DNA of 64,000 bases from NCBI RefSeq assembly GCF_009026145.1, contig NZ_WBUE01000010.1:57640-121639 (forward strand), given 5' to 3'. The first letter of the stretch is position 1, and every line of letters begins with the position of its first letter. Below, one piece after another: positions 45,347-53,899 of this stretch. The notes under the pieces are model-generated. The model ran no database searches, was not told the origin of the DNA, and saw nothing but the letters and a program-made list of their open reading frames with translations. Source of the DNA: Hyphomicrobium sp. Lineage in GTDB: Bacteria; Pseudomonadota; Alphaproteobacteria; Rhizobiales; Hyphomicrobiaceae. Made by a program: the position numbers and the translations under genes.

Positions 45347-45922
45347 TCAGGTGCGCGTGCCGGATGCAAGCTTTACCAGCGCCTCCACGCGCGGGCGATC
45401 CGACTCCGTAATCATGGCAAAAAGGAAGCGGCGTGCAAACTCGGCGGCTCCCGGACCTGCCTTGGCGAGGGCCGCCTCGATGTGCTGGATTTGCTGGGCC
45501 GACAGCTTCTCGGCGAGGCGCCCACCCTTGGCCGTCACGAACAGGCGCCGCTCGCGCCGGTCGTCGTTGCCGGCGCGCTGCATAATGAAGCCTTTATCGA
45601 TGAGCTGCTTTAGGACTCGGGCAAGGCTCTGCTTGGTGATTTTGAGGATGTCGAGAAGGTCGGCGACGCGCAGGCCGGGATTGCGGTGCACGAAGTGCAG
45701 CACGCGGTGATGGGCGCGCCCGAAGCCGTATTCCTCGAGCACGGCATCGGGCCCCCCGGTGAAGTCGCGATAGGCGAAGAACAACAGCTCGACGCAGGCG
45801 ACGAGGTCGCACGGCGAGGCTCCCTCCTGGGGGCCGCGCGTTGCTCCGTTGACGGTGGATTGCGCGGCGGTCGGGCGCGACATGCGGCGAGCCGCAACGC
45901 TGTCGGACGTTATGTCAGTCAT
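45347..45922 (-). CDS. MarR-family transcriptional regulator (PetP-like)
   Basis: 191 residues from ATG 45922. Winged helix: GRAHHRVLHFVHRNPGLRVA, DLLDILKITKQSLARVLKQL (recognition helix), IDKGFIMQRAGNDDRRERRL and FVTAKGGRLAEKL, the typical MarR wing DDRRxRxLxxTxxG. The variable first 40 residues precede a helix with YRDFTGGPDAVLEEYGFGRA. It is 31 bases upstream of the OmpR-type gene and probably co-transcribed. It diverges from ilvE, and the 200-bp gap is notably A+T-rich near 45920-45960. Confidence 0.9.
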   Translation of the reverse strand: MTDITSDSVAARRMSRPTAAQSTVNGATRGPQEGASPCDLVACVELLFFAYRDFTGGPDAVLEEYGFGRAHHRVLHFVHRNPGLRVADLLDILKITKQSLARVLKQLIDKGFIMQRAGNDDRRERRLFVTAKGGRLAEKLSAQQIQHIEAALAKAGPGAAEFARRFLFAMITESDRPRVEALVKLASGTRT

Positions 45923-46122
45923 GTTGACTTATTTGGCCTCGATTGTTAGTCATGGCAAGTCATTTTGCGCAGGCGATCGGTGCCTTCGCACGAGCAGCAA
46001 ACAGCTCGCGCGAAGTGCGCGGGGGCGGTCTGGACCACCAGCAGCGTTGCCCATTAGCAGGCTCGTCACCGAGCTAGCTTAAGTAGCGATCTTGGCGCGA
46101 AAGTCTACGGAGAGAAAAACGC

Positions 46123-47016
46123 ATGTCCGGGCCAGCCCCCTTTCACGATCGTGACGGCCTTATCTGGTTCGACGGCGAAATGGTCCCCTGGCGCGAGGCG
46201 AAGATCCACGTCCTCACGCACGCGCTGCACTACGGTAGCGGCGTGTTCGAGGGCCTGCGCGCCTACGGTGGCGCCATCTTCAAGCTCTCCGAGCATTCGC
46301 AGCGTCTCCTCGACAGCGCCAAGGCGCTCGATTTCGAGGTGCCCTATAGCGCTGCCGAGATCGATCAGATCTGCCGCGACGTGGTCGAGGCCAACAAGCT
46401 TTCCGACTGCTACATCCGCCCGATCGCCTGGCGCGGCTCAGAGCAGATCGGCGTTTCTGCGCAGGCGACCAAGATTCATCTCGCAGTCGCAGCATGGGAG
46501 TGGGGCTCCTACTTCCCGCTCGAGCAGCGGCTCAAGGGCATCCGGCTGACGATGGCCAAGTATCGCCGACCCGACCCTATGACGGCACCATCGAAGAGCA
46601 AGGCCGCCGGCCTCTATATGATCTGCACGGTTGAGAAGCACCGCGCCGAGCGCGCCGGCTATGCCGACGCGCTGATGCTCGACTGGCGCGGCCGCATCGC
46701 CGAATGTACCGGCGCCAACATCTTCCTCATCAAGGACGGCGTCATTCACACCCCTGACCCGGACTGCTTCCTCGACGGTATCACGCGCCGCACGGTCATC
46801 GAGCTCGCCAAGAAGCGCGGCTATCAGGTGATCGAGCGGGCGATCATGCCGGAGGAGCTGAAGGACTTCACCGAGGTGTTCGTCACCGGCACGGCGGCCG
46901 AGGTGACGCCGGTGTCGGAGATCGGCGAGCACAAGTTCAAGCCCGGGCAGATCACCGAGAACCTGCTCAACGACTACATGGCCTACGTGCAACCCTCGCG
47001 CAAAGCCGCAGAGTAA
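46123..47016 (+). CDS. ilvE: Branched-chain amino acid aminotransferase
   Basis: 297 residues from ATG 46123 after GGAGAG. PLP fold type IV: DGLIWFDGEMVPWREAKIHV, THALHYGSGVFEGLRAYGG (about 30-48), YIRPIAWRGSEQIGV, the PLP-Lys region AAGLYMICTVEKHRAERAGY (Lys about 165) and DALMLDWRGRIAECTGANIF. The C-terminus has TGTAAEVTPVSEIGEHKF. It interconverts Val, Leu and Ile with their 2-oxo acids. Confidence 0.96.
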   Translation: MSGPAPFHDRDGLIWFDGEMVPWREAKIHVLTHALHYGSGVFEGLRAYGGAIFKLSEHSQRLLDSAKALDFEVPYSAAEIDQICRDVVEANKLSDCYIRPIAWRGSEQIGVSAQATKIHLAVAAWEWGSYFPLEQRLKGIRLTMAKYRRPDPMTAPSKSKAAGLYMICTVEKHRAERAGYADALMLDWRGRIAECTGANIFLIKDGVIHTPDPDCFLDGITRRTVIELAKKRGYQVIERAIMPEELKDFTEVFVTGTAAEVTPVSEIGEHKFKPGQITENLLNDYMAYVQPSRKAAE

Positions 47017-47035
47017 ATCCACAGGTCGAGAGGCA

Positions 47036-47062
47036 GCGGCGGGCCGCGCACCGGCCCGCCGC
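47036..47062 (+). terminator. Hairpin after ilvE
   Basis: GCGGCGGGCC (47036-47045) pairs perfectly with GGCCCGCCGC (47053-47062), seven-base loop, 20 bases after the ilvE stop. No U-run follows, so it is a candidate Rho-dependent or 3'-stabilising hairpin. Confidence 0.55.
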
Positions 47063-47199
47063 GCAAGGCGCCACTATGCAAGGCGTGGCCACAACGGCAC
47101 ACCCGTGCGCGGGACGTGCACTCAGATTTCGCCATTTGGTTGCCACCGCGGCCGGCCTCCAGCACACTGTGCGGGGTTGAGGTGCATCGGGACATTCAG

Positions 47200-47472
47200 A
47201 TGCAGCGCTTGGCTATCTCTGCGATGGTGTTGGCCGCGGCAATCGCCATGGCCCCGGGCTTCGCGTGCGCCCAGGAAGGGCCGGGCGGTCTCATCAATCC
47301 GCAGCGCGACTGCCAGACAGTTCTCACCTGCAACTTCCGCCGGGGTGGCTCCTACCGCGGCTGCCTGTCGAGCTACAGCTGCCGTGTGTGCCGCTTCGTT
47401 CGCGTCTCGTGCAAGGGCGTCCGCGGCGGGACGTGCCAGAGGCTGCGCTGCGGCTGGGGCGGCGTCAGCTGA
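47200..47472 (+). CDS. Small Cys-rich exported protein
   Basis: 90 residues from ATG 47200. Signal peptide about 1-24 (AISAMVLAAAIAMAPGFACA). The mature part has seven or more Cys (CQTVLTCNFRRGGSYRGCLS, SYSCRVCRFVRVSCKGVRGG, TCQRLRCGWG), many basic residues and a compact Gly-rich tail: a likely disulfide-stabilised secreted mini-protein. An in-frame GTG at 47182 could be an earlier start. No known family recognised. Confidence 0.72.
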   Translation: MQRLAISAMVLAAAIAMAPGFACAQEGPGGLINPQRDCQTVLTCNFRRGGSYRGCLSSYSCRVCRFVRVSCKGVRGGTCQRLRCGWGGVS

Positions 47473-47569
47473 TCGACGTTGCCGACGCCTCGCCGACACA
47501 ATTCCGCGTGCATTTTGTCGTCGCGCCGGCGTATGGCCGGAGAGCTGAGGACATCGGCTGCAAAGCTGC

Positions 47570-48613
47570 ATGACGTGGTCGCACGTGGCCAGTGAACGAG
47601 CACCCGCCCGGCAGGCCCTCTTCGCCGTCACGCTGAGCGCTGCCTGCCTGCTGGCATGCACAGCGTCGGCGCAGCCAGTCGTTGACGGCTGCGCCAAGGC
47701 GCCCGCCTCGCCGCTCGTTGTCAATGTCAGGGACAAGGGCGTGCGCGGCGACGGGCGCACCGACGATACGGAGGCATTCCAGGCCGCCATCAACGAAGTT
47801 GCCGGGACCGGAGGCACGCTCTTCGTGCCGGATGGCACGTACATGCTCGATGCCACCAGGCAGCCTCGCCTCTCGCTGGGGCGCGACATGACGCTGAGGT
47901 TGTCGCCCGGTGCAACCCTCAAGGTCATCCCCAACAGCGCGACGCATCACGACCTGCTGACGATCTCCGGCGTCTCCAACGTCATCGTGGAAGGGGGAAC
48001 GCTCGAAGGTGACCGGGAGCGGCATCTGGAAAAGCGCGGCGAGTCCGGCTACGGCATCCACATTCGCGATGGCGCCGCGCACGTGACGATCAGAAGCGTG
48101 ACCTCGAAGAAAATGTGGGGCGACGGCTTCTTCGTCGACAACGCGAAGGACGTCAGCTTCTGCGGGGTCACCGCCGACTACAACCGCCGTCAGGGACTAT
48201 CGGTGATCGAGGCCGATGGGCTCTTGGTCGCCAATTCGGTATTTTCCAACACGCGAGGCACGGCACCGATGGCCGGCATCGACCTGGAGCCCAACCTGGA
48301 CGAGGAGCTGATCAAGAATGTCCGCATCGTGAGCTCGAAATTTCTCAACAACCGCGGAGCGGGGGTGCTGATCGCGGGGAGGAAGGGCACGCGGAATATT
48401 TCCGACGTCGAGATCTCCCGCAATCTCTTCACCGGGGTGCTGCCGATAAAGATCAAGTATGCGCCTGGGGTTCTCGATACAGCCATCTGCCGGAATCGGC
48501 AGATCGCGCCCCGCACCGAACCCACGGGTGGACTTTCGGCGTTCGCGGAGCCGGCGGAGCAGGTTGTCTTGCAGAGCGAGTGCGGCGATCCGCGGCTGCA
48601 GATCCGCCGCTAG
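47570..48613 (+). CDS. Exported right-handed beta-helix protein (pectate-lyase-3-like)
   Basis: 347 residues. Signal peptide about 15-36. The first mature segment VNVRDKGVRGDGRTDDTEAF then QAAIN is the pectate-lyase-3/GH28-type opening. It is followed by beta-helix rungs (GVSNVIVEGGTLEGD, AAHVTIRSVTSKKMWGDGFF, AKDVSFCGVTADYNRRQGLS, IKNVRIVSSKFLNNRGAGVL). Such proteins bind or cleave polysaccharides; catalytic residues cannot be assigned here. A second beta-helix protein of a different family is encoded at 58-59 kb. Confidence 0.85.
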   Translation: MTWSHVASERAPARQALFAVTLSAACLLACTASAQPVVDGCAKAPASPLVVNVRDKGVRGDGRTDDTEAFQAAINEVAGTGGTLFVPDGTYMLDATRQPRLSLGRDMTLRLSPGATLKVIPNSATHHDLLTISGVSNVIVEGGTLEGDRERHLEKRGESGYGIHIRDGAAHVTIRSVTSKKMWGDGFFVDNAKDVSFCGVTADYNRRQGLSVIEADGLLVANSVFSNTRGTAPMAGIDLEPNLDEELIKNVRIVSSKFLNNRGAGVLIAGRKGTRNISDVEISRNLFTGVLPIKIKYAPGVLDTAICRNRQIAPRTEPTGGLSAFAEPAEQVVLQSECGDPRLQIRR

Positions 48614-48642
48614 GCTCCTTTGCCAGGAAGGGGCCTACGTCC

Positions 48643-48882
48643 TCAAATCCGCGCCACTAGGGCGTGGAAGACGGTGGCGCAGAAGACTGCGACGGCGGTG
48701 CCGAAGGTCATGAGTGCGAGGGGACCCGGCGCATAGCCGGTGGCCCCGCCGATGCCGGCGGCGAGTGCGGTCCAGAACAGCGCCGGAAACAGCGAGACGA
48801 TCAGCAGGCCGGCGAGATGAAACGCAGCGTCATCGTGGGCCCGGGTGCGGGCGATGGCCTTGGCGTTCGCGGCGAGCTGCAT
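48643..48882 (-). CDS. Small two-helix membrane protein
   Basis: 79 residues from ATG 48882. A short basic N-terminus is followed by two hydrophobic segments, LAGLLIVSLFPALFWTALAA and PLALMTFGTAVAVFCATVFH. No family recognised; it is isolated between two plus-strand genes. Confidence 0.6.
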   Translation of the reverse strand: MQLAANAKAIARTRAHDDAAFHLAGLLIVSLFPALFWTALAAGIGGATGYAPGPLALMTFGTAVAVFCATVFHALVARI

Positions 48883-49076
48883 GGGTCCAACTCCGAGCGT
48901 GCGGATCTGATACGGCGAGGCTAGGCGGCGACCCTAAACGAGACACTAACGCTTCGATAGCGCGCAAAGTTGGGCCCAATCAGTGTTAATCGGCGGTGAG
49001 AAATTGTTCGCTCTGGAACAACAAAGCGGCGCGAGCTATGCGCAGACCTCAGGATCGATCGCGAGCGGCAGCGTCC

Positions 49077-50726
49077 ATGACGGCTGGTATGAAGGCTTCT
49101 GACATCGACGTCGCCATCATCGGTGCGGGTCACAACGGGCTCGCTTGCGCCGCCTATCTCGCCGCCGCGGAAATTAAGGTCGTGGTGCTCGAGCAGAACG
49201 ATGTCGTCGGCGGGGCGGCGGTGACGGAGGAGTTCCATCCCGGCTTCCGCAACTCGGTTGCCGCCTACACGGTGAGCCTGCTCAACCCCAAGGTGATCGC
49301 CGACCTCGAGCTAGAAAAGCACGGGCTCAAGATCGTGCATCGGCCGGCAGCCAACTTCTGGCCGGTGGACGCGACGCGCTATCTGTTGATGCGACGCGGC
49401 CTCGCCGAGCGGCAGGCGGCGATCGCGCAGTTCTCGCAGCGCGACGCGGAACGATTGCCGGATTACGATGCGATGCTGGAACGCGCCGCCGACGTGCTGC
49501 GCGACTTGGTGCTGACGACGCCGCCCAACGCTGGCGGGGGCATCGTCGAGCTGATAAAGGGTGCCGGTATCGGGCGGCGCATGTTGGGGCTGAGCCTCGA
49601 TGAGAAGCGCATCCTGCTCGACCTCTTCACGCGCAGCGCCGCCGACTTTCTCGCTGGCTGGTTCGAAAGCGACGTGGTGAAGGCCGCTTTCGCCTTCGAC
49701 GGCATCGTCGGCAACTACGCCGCGCCATCGACGCCCGGGACGGCGTACGTGCTGCTGCACCACTGCTTCGGCGAGGTGAATGGCAAACGTGGCGCATGGG
49801 GGCACGCCATCGGCGGCATGGGCGCCATCACACGGGCGATGGCGGCGGCGGCCGAGGCGCGCGGAGTTCGCATCCGCACTGGCGCCAAGGTGCAGCAGAT
49901 CATCACGCGCGGCGACGCTGCGGCAGGCGTGGTGCTGGCCGGCGGCGAGGAGGTATTCGCGCGCGCGGTGGCGGCCAACGTGCCGCCCAAGCTCCTGTTT
50001 CGCGATCTCGTGTCGGCGAATGCCGTGGCCGAGGAGACGCGCGCCCTTTTCACCGGCATGCGGACGGGCTCGGGAACCTTCCGCATGAATGTGGCACTGG
50101 CCGAGCTGCCGGATTTCACGTGTTGCCCGGGGGGGCATGCGCAAGATCACCACGGCGCCGGCATCATCATCGGCCCAACGCTCGACTACCTCGAACGCGC
50201 CTATCTCGACGCGCGCATGACCGGCTGGTCGCGCCAGCCCGTTATCGAGATGCTCATTCCCTCGACGCTCGATGAGACGTTGGCGCCGCAGGGCGAACAT
50301 GTCGCTAGCCTGTTCGTGCAGCACGTGGCGCCGCATCTTCCCGGGGGGCGGAGCTGGGCGAATGCACATGAGAAGGCAGCGTTCGCCGACCTCGTCGTCG
50401 ACACGGTGACCAAGCACGCGCCGAACTTCAAAAGGTCGGTGGTCGCCCGCCAGGTCCTCTCGCCGCTCGATATCGAGCAGCGCTTCGGTATGGTCGACGG
50501 CGATATCTTCCACGGTGCGCTGTCGCTCGATCAGCTGTTTTCGGCACGGCCGCGGCTCGGCTATGCCGATTATCGGCTCCCTCTCGGGGGGCTATACTTG
50601 TGCGGCTCGGGCGCGCATCCCGGCGGCGGCGTCACGGGCGCACCGGGGCACAATGCGGCGCGCGAGATCATCCGCGACTTCAAGGGCTGGCGGGGCGGGC
50701 CGTTCGTGAGCAAGCGGAAGGATTAG
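49077..50726 (+). CDS. FAD-dependent oxidoreductase, PYROXD2/phytoene-desaturase-like
   Basis: 549 residues from ATG 49077 (49089 also possible). FAD-binding Rossmann motif DVAIIGAGHNGLACAAYLAA (about 9-28) then VVVLEQNDVVGGAAVTEEFH. Mid-protein: HAIGGMGAITRAMAAAAEARGVRIRTGAKV, split over 30 residues. C-terminal FAD motif GGLYLCGSGAHPGGGVTGAP (about 515-534), the COG1233 signature. The length and segments fit PYROXD2-type proteins; carotenoid synthesis is unlikely because no crtB or crtE is nearby. The substrate is unknown. Its stop lies four bases before the arfB start. Confidence 0.9.
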   Translation: MTAGMKASDIDVAIIGAGHNGLACAAYLAAAEIKVVVLEQNDVVGGAAVTEEFHPGFRNSVAAYTVSLLNPKVIADLELEKHGLKIVHRPAANFWPVDATRYLLMRRGLAERQAAIAQFSQRDAERLPDYDAMLERAADVLRDLVLTTPPNAGGGIVELIKGAGIGRRMLGLSLDEKRILLDLFTRSAADFLAGWFESDVVKAAFAFDGIVGNYAAPSTPGTAYVLLHHCFGEVNGKRGAWGHAIGGMGAITRAMAAAAEARGVRIRTGAKVQQIITRGDAAAGVVLAGGEEVFARAVAANVPPKLLFRDLVSANAVAEETRALFTGMRTGSGTFRMNVALAELPDFTCCPGGHAQDHHGAGIIIGPTLDYLERAYLDARMTGWSRQPVIEMLIPSTLDETLAPQGEHVASLFVQHVAPHLPGGRSWANAHEKAAFADLVVDTVTKHAPNFKRSVVARQVLSPLDIEQRFGMVDGDIFHGALSLDQLFSARPRLGYADYRLPLGGLYLCGSGAHPGGGVTGAPGHNAAREIIRDFKGWRGGPFVSKRKD

Positions 50727-50730
50727 TGGA

Positions 50731-51159
50731 GTGAGCGCGCTACGCATCACCGAGAGCGTAACGCTCGACGAAGCCGAGCTCGAGGAGCGTTTCATACGCG
50801 CCTCGGGTCCGGGCGGGCAGAACGTCAACAAGGTGTCGACCGCCGTCGAGTTGCGTTTCGACGTGCGCGCCTCTCCGTCGCTACCGGGCGAGGTGCGCAC
50901 GCGCCTTGCCCGCCTCGCCGGCCGGCGCATGACCGACGAGGGCGTGCTCGTCATCCGCGCCGAGCGGTTCCGCACGCAGGAGCGCAACCGCGAGGACGCG
51001 CGCCAGCGCCTCATCGAGCTGATCCGGCAGGCGTGCGTCGTGCCGAAGCGGCGCATCAAGACCAAGCCGACGCGTGCCTCCAAGGAACGGCGGCGCGAGG
51101 CAAAGGCAAAACGCAGCCGCGTCAAGCGGCTGCGCGCCTCCAGGCCCGAGCTGGCTTAG
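50731..51159 (+). CDS. arfB: Alternative ribosome-rescue hydrolase ArfB (YaeJ/ICT1)
   Basis: 142 residues from GTG 50731. RF domain with catalytic GGQ in RASGPGGQNVNKVSTAVELR (about 24-43), lacking the codon-recognition domains of RF1/RF2. The C-terminal tail is highly basic (KPTRASKERRREAKAKRSRV) and in homologues inserts into the empty mRNA channel of stalled ribosomes. The last 45 bases recur at 53146-53190, flanking a low-GC insert, so the present 3' end may have been rebuilt at integration. Confidence 0.95.
   Translation: MSALRITESVTLDEAELEERFIRASGPGGQNVNKVSTAVELRFDVRASPSLPGEVRTRLARLAGRRMTDEGVLVIRAERFRTQERNREDARQRLIELIRQACVVPKRRIKTKPTRASKERRREAKAKRSRVKRLRASRPELA
51115..51159. repeat. 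45-bp direct repeat copy 1 = 3' end of arfB
   Basis: Encodes the last 14 residues (SRVKRLRASRPELA) and stop of ArfB. Copy 2 at 53146-53190 matches at 44 of 45 positions, same orientation. The copies bracket a 1,986-bp interval with two genes of lower GC. Confidence 0.92.
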
Positions 51160-51179
51160 GCTCGGTGCCGGACGCTCCG

Positions 51180-52601
51180 CTAGTAGCGGACCCCCAAGGT
51201 GGTGAGCACCCGTTCTTCATCCTTGAACGTGTCAACGTCACGGCCATTCACGTATTCGATGCCGACGGATAGATAGTCGGAGTCGGCGGGCAGATAGTTG
51301 AGCGAAGCCGTGAAGCGGTTCACGTTCGGCAACTTGCCGGTAATCGTGCGGTGCTGATACGTCACTTCGAGACTAGTCCGCCCCAGAACTCCGCCGATCT
51401 GAGGATAGAAGGTCAGCCCAGCGTCAGCGCCAAGTGCGGTATAGGAACTGGCCTTCTTGAGCATTGCGTCAGTCCCTGGATCCTCCACATAGTCACCGCG
51501 CGCCACCAATGCCAATGCGGGCCGCACCAACAGCTCATCGGAAATCTTGAGGGGAATCCCGGTAATCGGCGTTCCGTCAGCAAGCCGCAGCGTCGGTTCG
51601 ATAATGAGTTTCGTGGTTATTCGCTCGCTGGCGTGCACGTAATCAACTAGATAGGCGCCGTCGAGCGCATACGACAGTGCGTGAACATAGGTTCCGACGT
51701 TGACGACGGTGAGAGCGGCTTGCACGCCGAACGTAGCCTGATTTGTATCCGTGCTCTTCGTCTCGCCGATCGCCTTGTATTTCACGAAGGGTATGAGATA
51801 ACCCATCCAGTCTGCGCACGCCGGATCCTCTTGGTGCGCCCGCTCTTTGCAGTCAGGGCCGGGCCATTCCCACAGCCGATACCCCAGAACACCGTCAATT
51901 GTAGCGGTAGCGCCTCCCGTAAGCTCATCATGCGTATACGCGACCTTGGCAAAGTCGGATTTTGCAATGGCCTTGCGGGGAAGCTTCAAATCCTTTTCCT
52001 TACCCCTGAGGAGAATGCGCTCTGGGACTTCTGACAGCCGATCTACCTTTACCGGAATGGGTTTTGGTGGCTGCCCCGGTTTGGCGGCCACGGCCCCCAG
52101 CTTGACGCATTCAACTTGAATCGGAGAGCCCTCGCGAAACCAATCGGACGCGGTCACCGCGCGGCTGGGCGCCCCAATAATGCGATACGCCTCGCCGTTG
52201 ACCAAGGCCCGTGCCGTGAGCCAGCCGCTCAAGTCCTCCTTAGCGCTGCCAATAAGCTCGGCGGCCTCCTCCTCCTCCTTCGTATACACGCCTTCGCCAA
52301 ACGGCCGGCCGGCGAGGATCATATACAGATCGCCCTCGTAGCGTGCGGTTGGCTCGGCTTTTCCGAGGGCATTGGCCTTGGCGCGCAACTCGTAGGGAAT
52401 CTCCAGCTTCATGCTGATCTTGCGTGCTATCAGCGACTTGTCGACGGCGTATCCCGTCTGCTTGGGCATGCAGATAGTTCTCTGCCCGGCTGCATCCTTG
52501 GGAAACAGTGCGTCGATCTGGAGGTTCTGGGCTTGAGCGGAAAAGCTACATACTAGACTTATGGCGACGCCAGCGGCGCCCCCCGCGATACGCGTATACA
52601 T
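51180..52601 (-). CDS. Exported protein with probable C-terminal beta-barrel, accessory
   Basis: 473 residues. Signal peptide about 1-24 (GAAGVAISLVCSFSAQA). The N-terminal half is a charged soluble region (MKLEIPYELRAKANALGKAE, TKEEEEAAELIGSAKEDLSG). From about 290 the chain alternates strands (ATFGVQAALTVVNVGTYVHA, RPALALVARGDYVED, SLEVTYQHRTITGKL, SLNYLPADSDYLSVGIEYVN) and ends TTLGVRY with a terminal aromatic, like an outer-membrane barrel. Four 60-base rows of the insert that I counted gave 48-58% GC (three in this gene), against 65% for one row in arfB: probably acquired. No named family. Confidence 0.8.
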   Translation of the reverse strand: MYTRIAGGAAGVAISLVCSFSAQAQNLQIDALFPKDAAGQRTICMPKQTGYAVDKSLIARKISMKLEIPYELRAKANALGKAEPTARYEGDLYMILAGRPFGEGVYTKEEEEAAELIGSAKEDLSGWLTARALVNGEAYRIIGAPSRAVTASDWFREGSPIQVECVKLGAVAAKPGQPPKPIPVKVDRLSEVPERILLRGKEKDLKLPRKAIAKSDFAKVAYTHDELTGGATATIDGVLGYRLWEWPGPDCKERAHQEDPACADWMGYLIPFVKYKAIGETKSTDTNQATFGVQAALTVVNVGTYVHALSYALDGAYLVDYVHASERITTKLIIEPTLRLADGTPITGIPLKISDELLVRPALALVARGDYVEDPGTDAMLKKASSYTALGADAGLTFYPQIGGVLGRTSLEVTYQHRTITGKLPNVNRFTASLNYLPADSDYLSVGIEYVNGRDVDTFKDEERVLTTLGVRY

Positions 52602-52628
52602 TTGTACCCCAAGCTACTCTACTCACCG

Positions 52629-52982
52629 TTATGAAGTGCGTTCCGTCGCGTGGCCCATAATCTTCTTGGTCAGTTTTTTGTTCGTGTCGTTCAGAGGGAT
52701 GCCAAATGTATCCCGGGAGAACGGGATCGAAATGATATTGGGATGGGCGTCGAAAATGGCGCGGTATTCCTGTTTTCGCGCGCCTTCGCACAGCAGGCGC
52801 TGCATCTTCTTCAGGATCGCATGCCAAGCATCAGGGTCAGTGATGCCAAACCCATTCTTATCAAGGTCTCCCGATGGGATGCGAGACTCGCTCCAGTGGT
52901 CTTGAGGGATGTGCGGCAACAAGGCGTCGAATGAAGCGATGGTCATGTCGGCGCGCACAATTTCGCGATTAAGAGATGTCAT
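52629..52982 (-). CDS. Small cytosolic accessory protein, unknown
   Basis: 117 residues from ATG 52982 (AGGTG six bases upstream); ATG 52991 is possible. No signal peptide or membrane segment. ASFDALLPHIPQDHWSESRI and RDTFGIPLNDTNKKLTKKIM are mixed helix and loop. Reading on the same strand 27 bases before the barrel gene, it probably forms an operon with it inside the low-GC insert. Not recognised. Confidence 0.68.
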   Translation of the reverse strand: MTSLNREIVRADMTIASFDALLPHIPQDHWSESRIPSGDLDKNGFGITDPDAWHAILKKMQRLLCEGARKQEYRAIFDAHPNIISIPFSRDTFGIPLNDTNKKLTKKIMGHATERTS

Positions 52983-53458
52983 TGAAAGCACCTAGTCAAA
53001 AGAGAGAGCCCAAAAAAGTTAGGGTAATTGATCGGCATGCTGATGAGAAGGGGTGGCGCGCGGCAATGCAGGACGTGTGACCACGGTGCATCTGTCGAGA
53101 CAAGTCGGCGCACGTTCAGCAGTCGCGGGTCTCTTGGTGGAGATGAGCCGCGTCAAGCGGCTGCGTGCCTCCAGGCCCGAGCTGGCTTAGTAGCTGGCGG
53201 GGCGCCGGACCGCGCCAATGCAGGTGTTCAGTTTCCTTTCGCCGGTGCGAAAGAGTGGCGCATGGCGCGCCAATATCGCGGCCGCTGGCATGCCTCTTGT
53301 GCATTGTCCTAACGCGTGAATCTGCACTTATCGTCGATGTGAGCCGTTGGCGCGTGACATCTGCCCGGCGCAATTTTAAGACATGATTTTCGAGATGGTG
53401 GGGTGCGCCGGATCGCCTGTGCTGGCGATTCTACAAGGACAGTCGCAGGGGAAGAACG
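52983..53458. other. 476-bp gap carrying the second arfB-end repeat
   Basis: No gene supported. It includes the insert boundary at 53145/53146 and the repeat copy at 53146-53190, where ATG at 53143 would encode a 15-residue peptide identical to the ArfB C-terminus. A possible promoter for the DUF2147 gene lies upstream of 53459, but no clear -35/-10 pair stands out. Confidence 0.6.
53146..53190. repeat. 45-bp direct repeat copy 2
   Basis: Duplicate of the arfB 3' end (one C/T change at the 21st base). Being outside any gene, it marks the far edge of the inserted segment. Confidence 0.92.
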
Positions 53459-53875
53459 ATGACAAGGCTTGTCAAGGTGGGTGTCGCGGCGGCCGTATTG
53501 GCGGCAGCGGCGATGAGCTTCGGCGCCTGGGCCGATGAGGGACCTCTCGGCGTATGGATCGATCATACCGGACGGGGTGCGGTGGAGATCACCAGGTGCG
53601 GTGAGGCCCTGTGCGGCAAGGTCGTATGGGTCGCCGATAAGGCGAATGCCGAAGGGTGCGGTCTGGAAATTCTCGGCAACGTGAAGCCGATGGGCGACGG
53701 CACCTACGACGAGGGCTGGATCTACGATCCCGACAAAGACGCCAAGTTCGACGTCAAGCTGGTGCCGCAGGGGAACGGCAAGCTTACGGTGGTCGGCTAC
53801 AAGGGCATCAAGCTCCTGAGCCAGACCTTCACGTGGACGCGCGCCCCCGACAATCTTGCGCGCTCGCCCTGCTGA
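53459..53875 (+). CDS. DUF2147 exported protein
   Basis: 138 residues from ATG 53459 with GGGGAAGAACG upstream. Signal peptide about 1-25 (AAAVLAAAAMSFGAWA). The mature domain starts GPLGVWIDHTGRGAVEITRC and continues CGKVVWV, GDGTYDEGWIYDPDKDAKFD and VVGYKGIKLLSQTFTWTRA: the DUF2147 lipocalin-like beta fold, GxW...G.V.I..C....CG.IVWL. Periplasmic, function unknown. Two Cys near the N-terminus are placed for a disulfide, with another at the end. Confidence 0.9.
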   Translation: MTRLVKVGVAAAVLAAAAMSFGAWADEGPLGVWIDHTGRGAVEITRCGEALCGKVVWVADKANAEGCGLEILGNVKPMGDGTYDEGWIYDPDKDAKFDVKLVPQGNGKLTVVGYKGIKLLSQTFTWTRAPDNLARSPC

Positions 53876-53899
53876 ACGGACCCCTTCGGTGCGTTCGCA

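Noticed and set aside
49077..50726. Carotenoid phytoene desaturase
   Set aside because: The FAD motifs are shared with PYROXD2-type proteins and no other carotenoid genes are nearby; only a general oxidoreductase call is supported.
51160..53145. Classic integrative element with integrase
   Set aside because: Direct repeats at a gene 3' end suggest integration, but neither gene inside resembles a recombinase, so I call it only an insert with duplicated ends.
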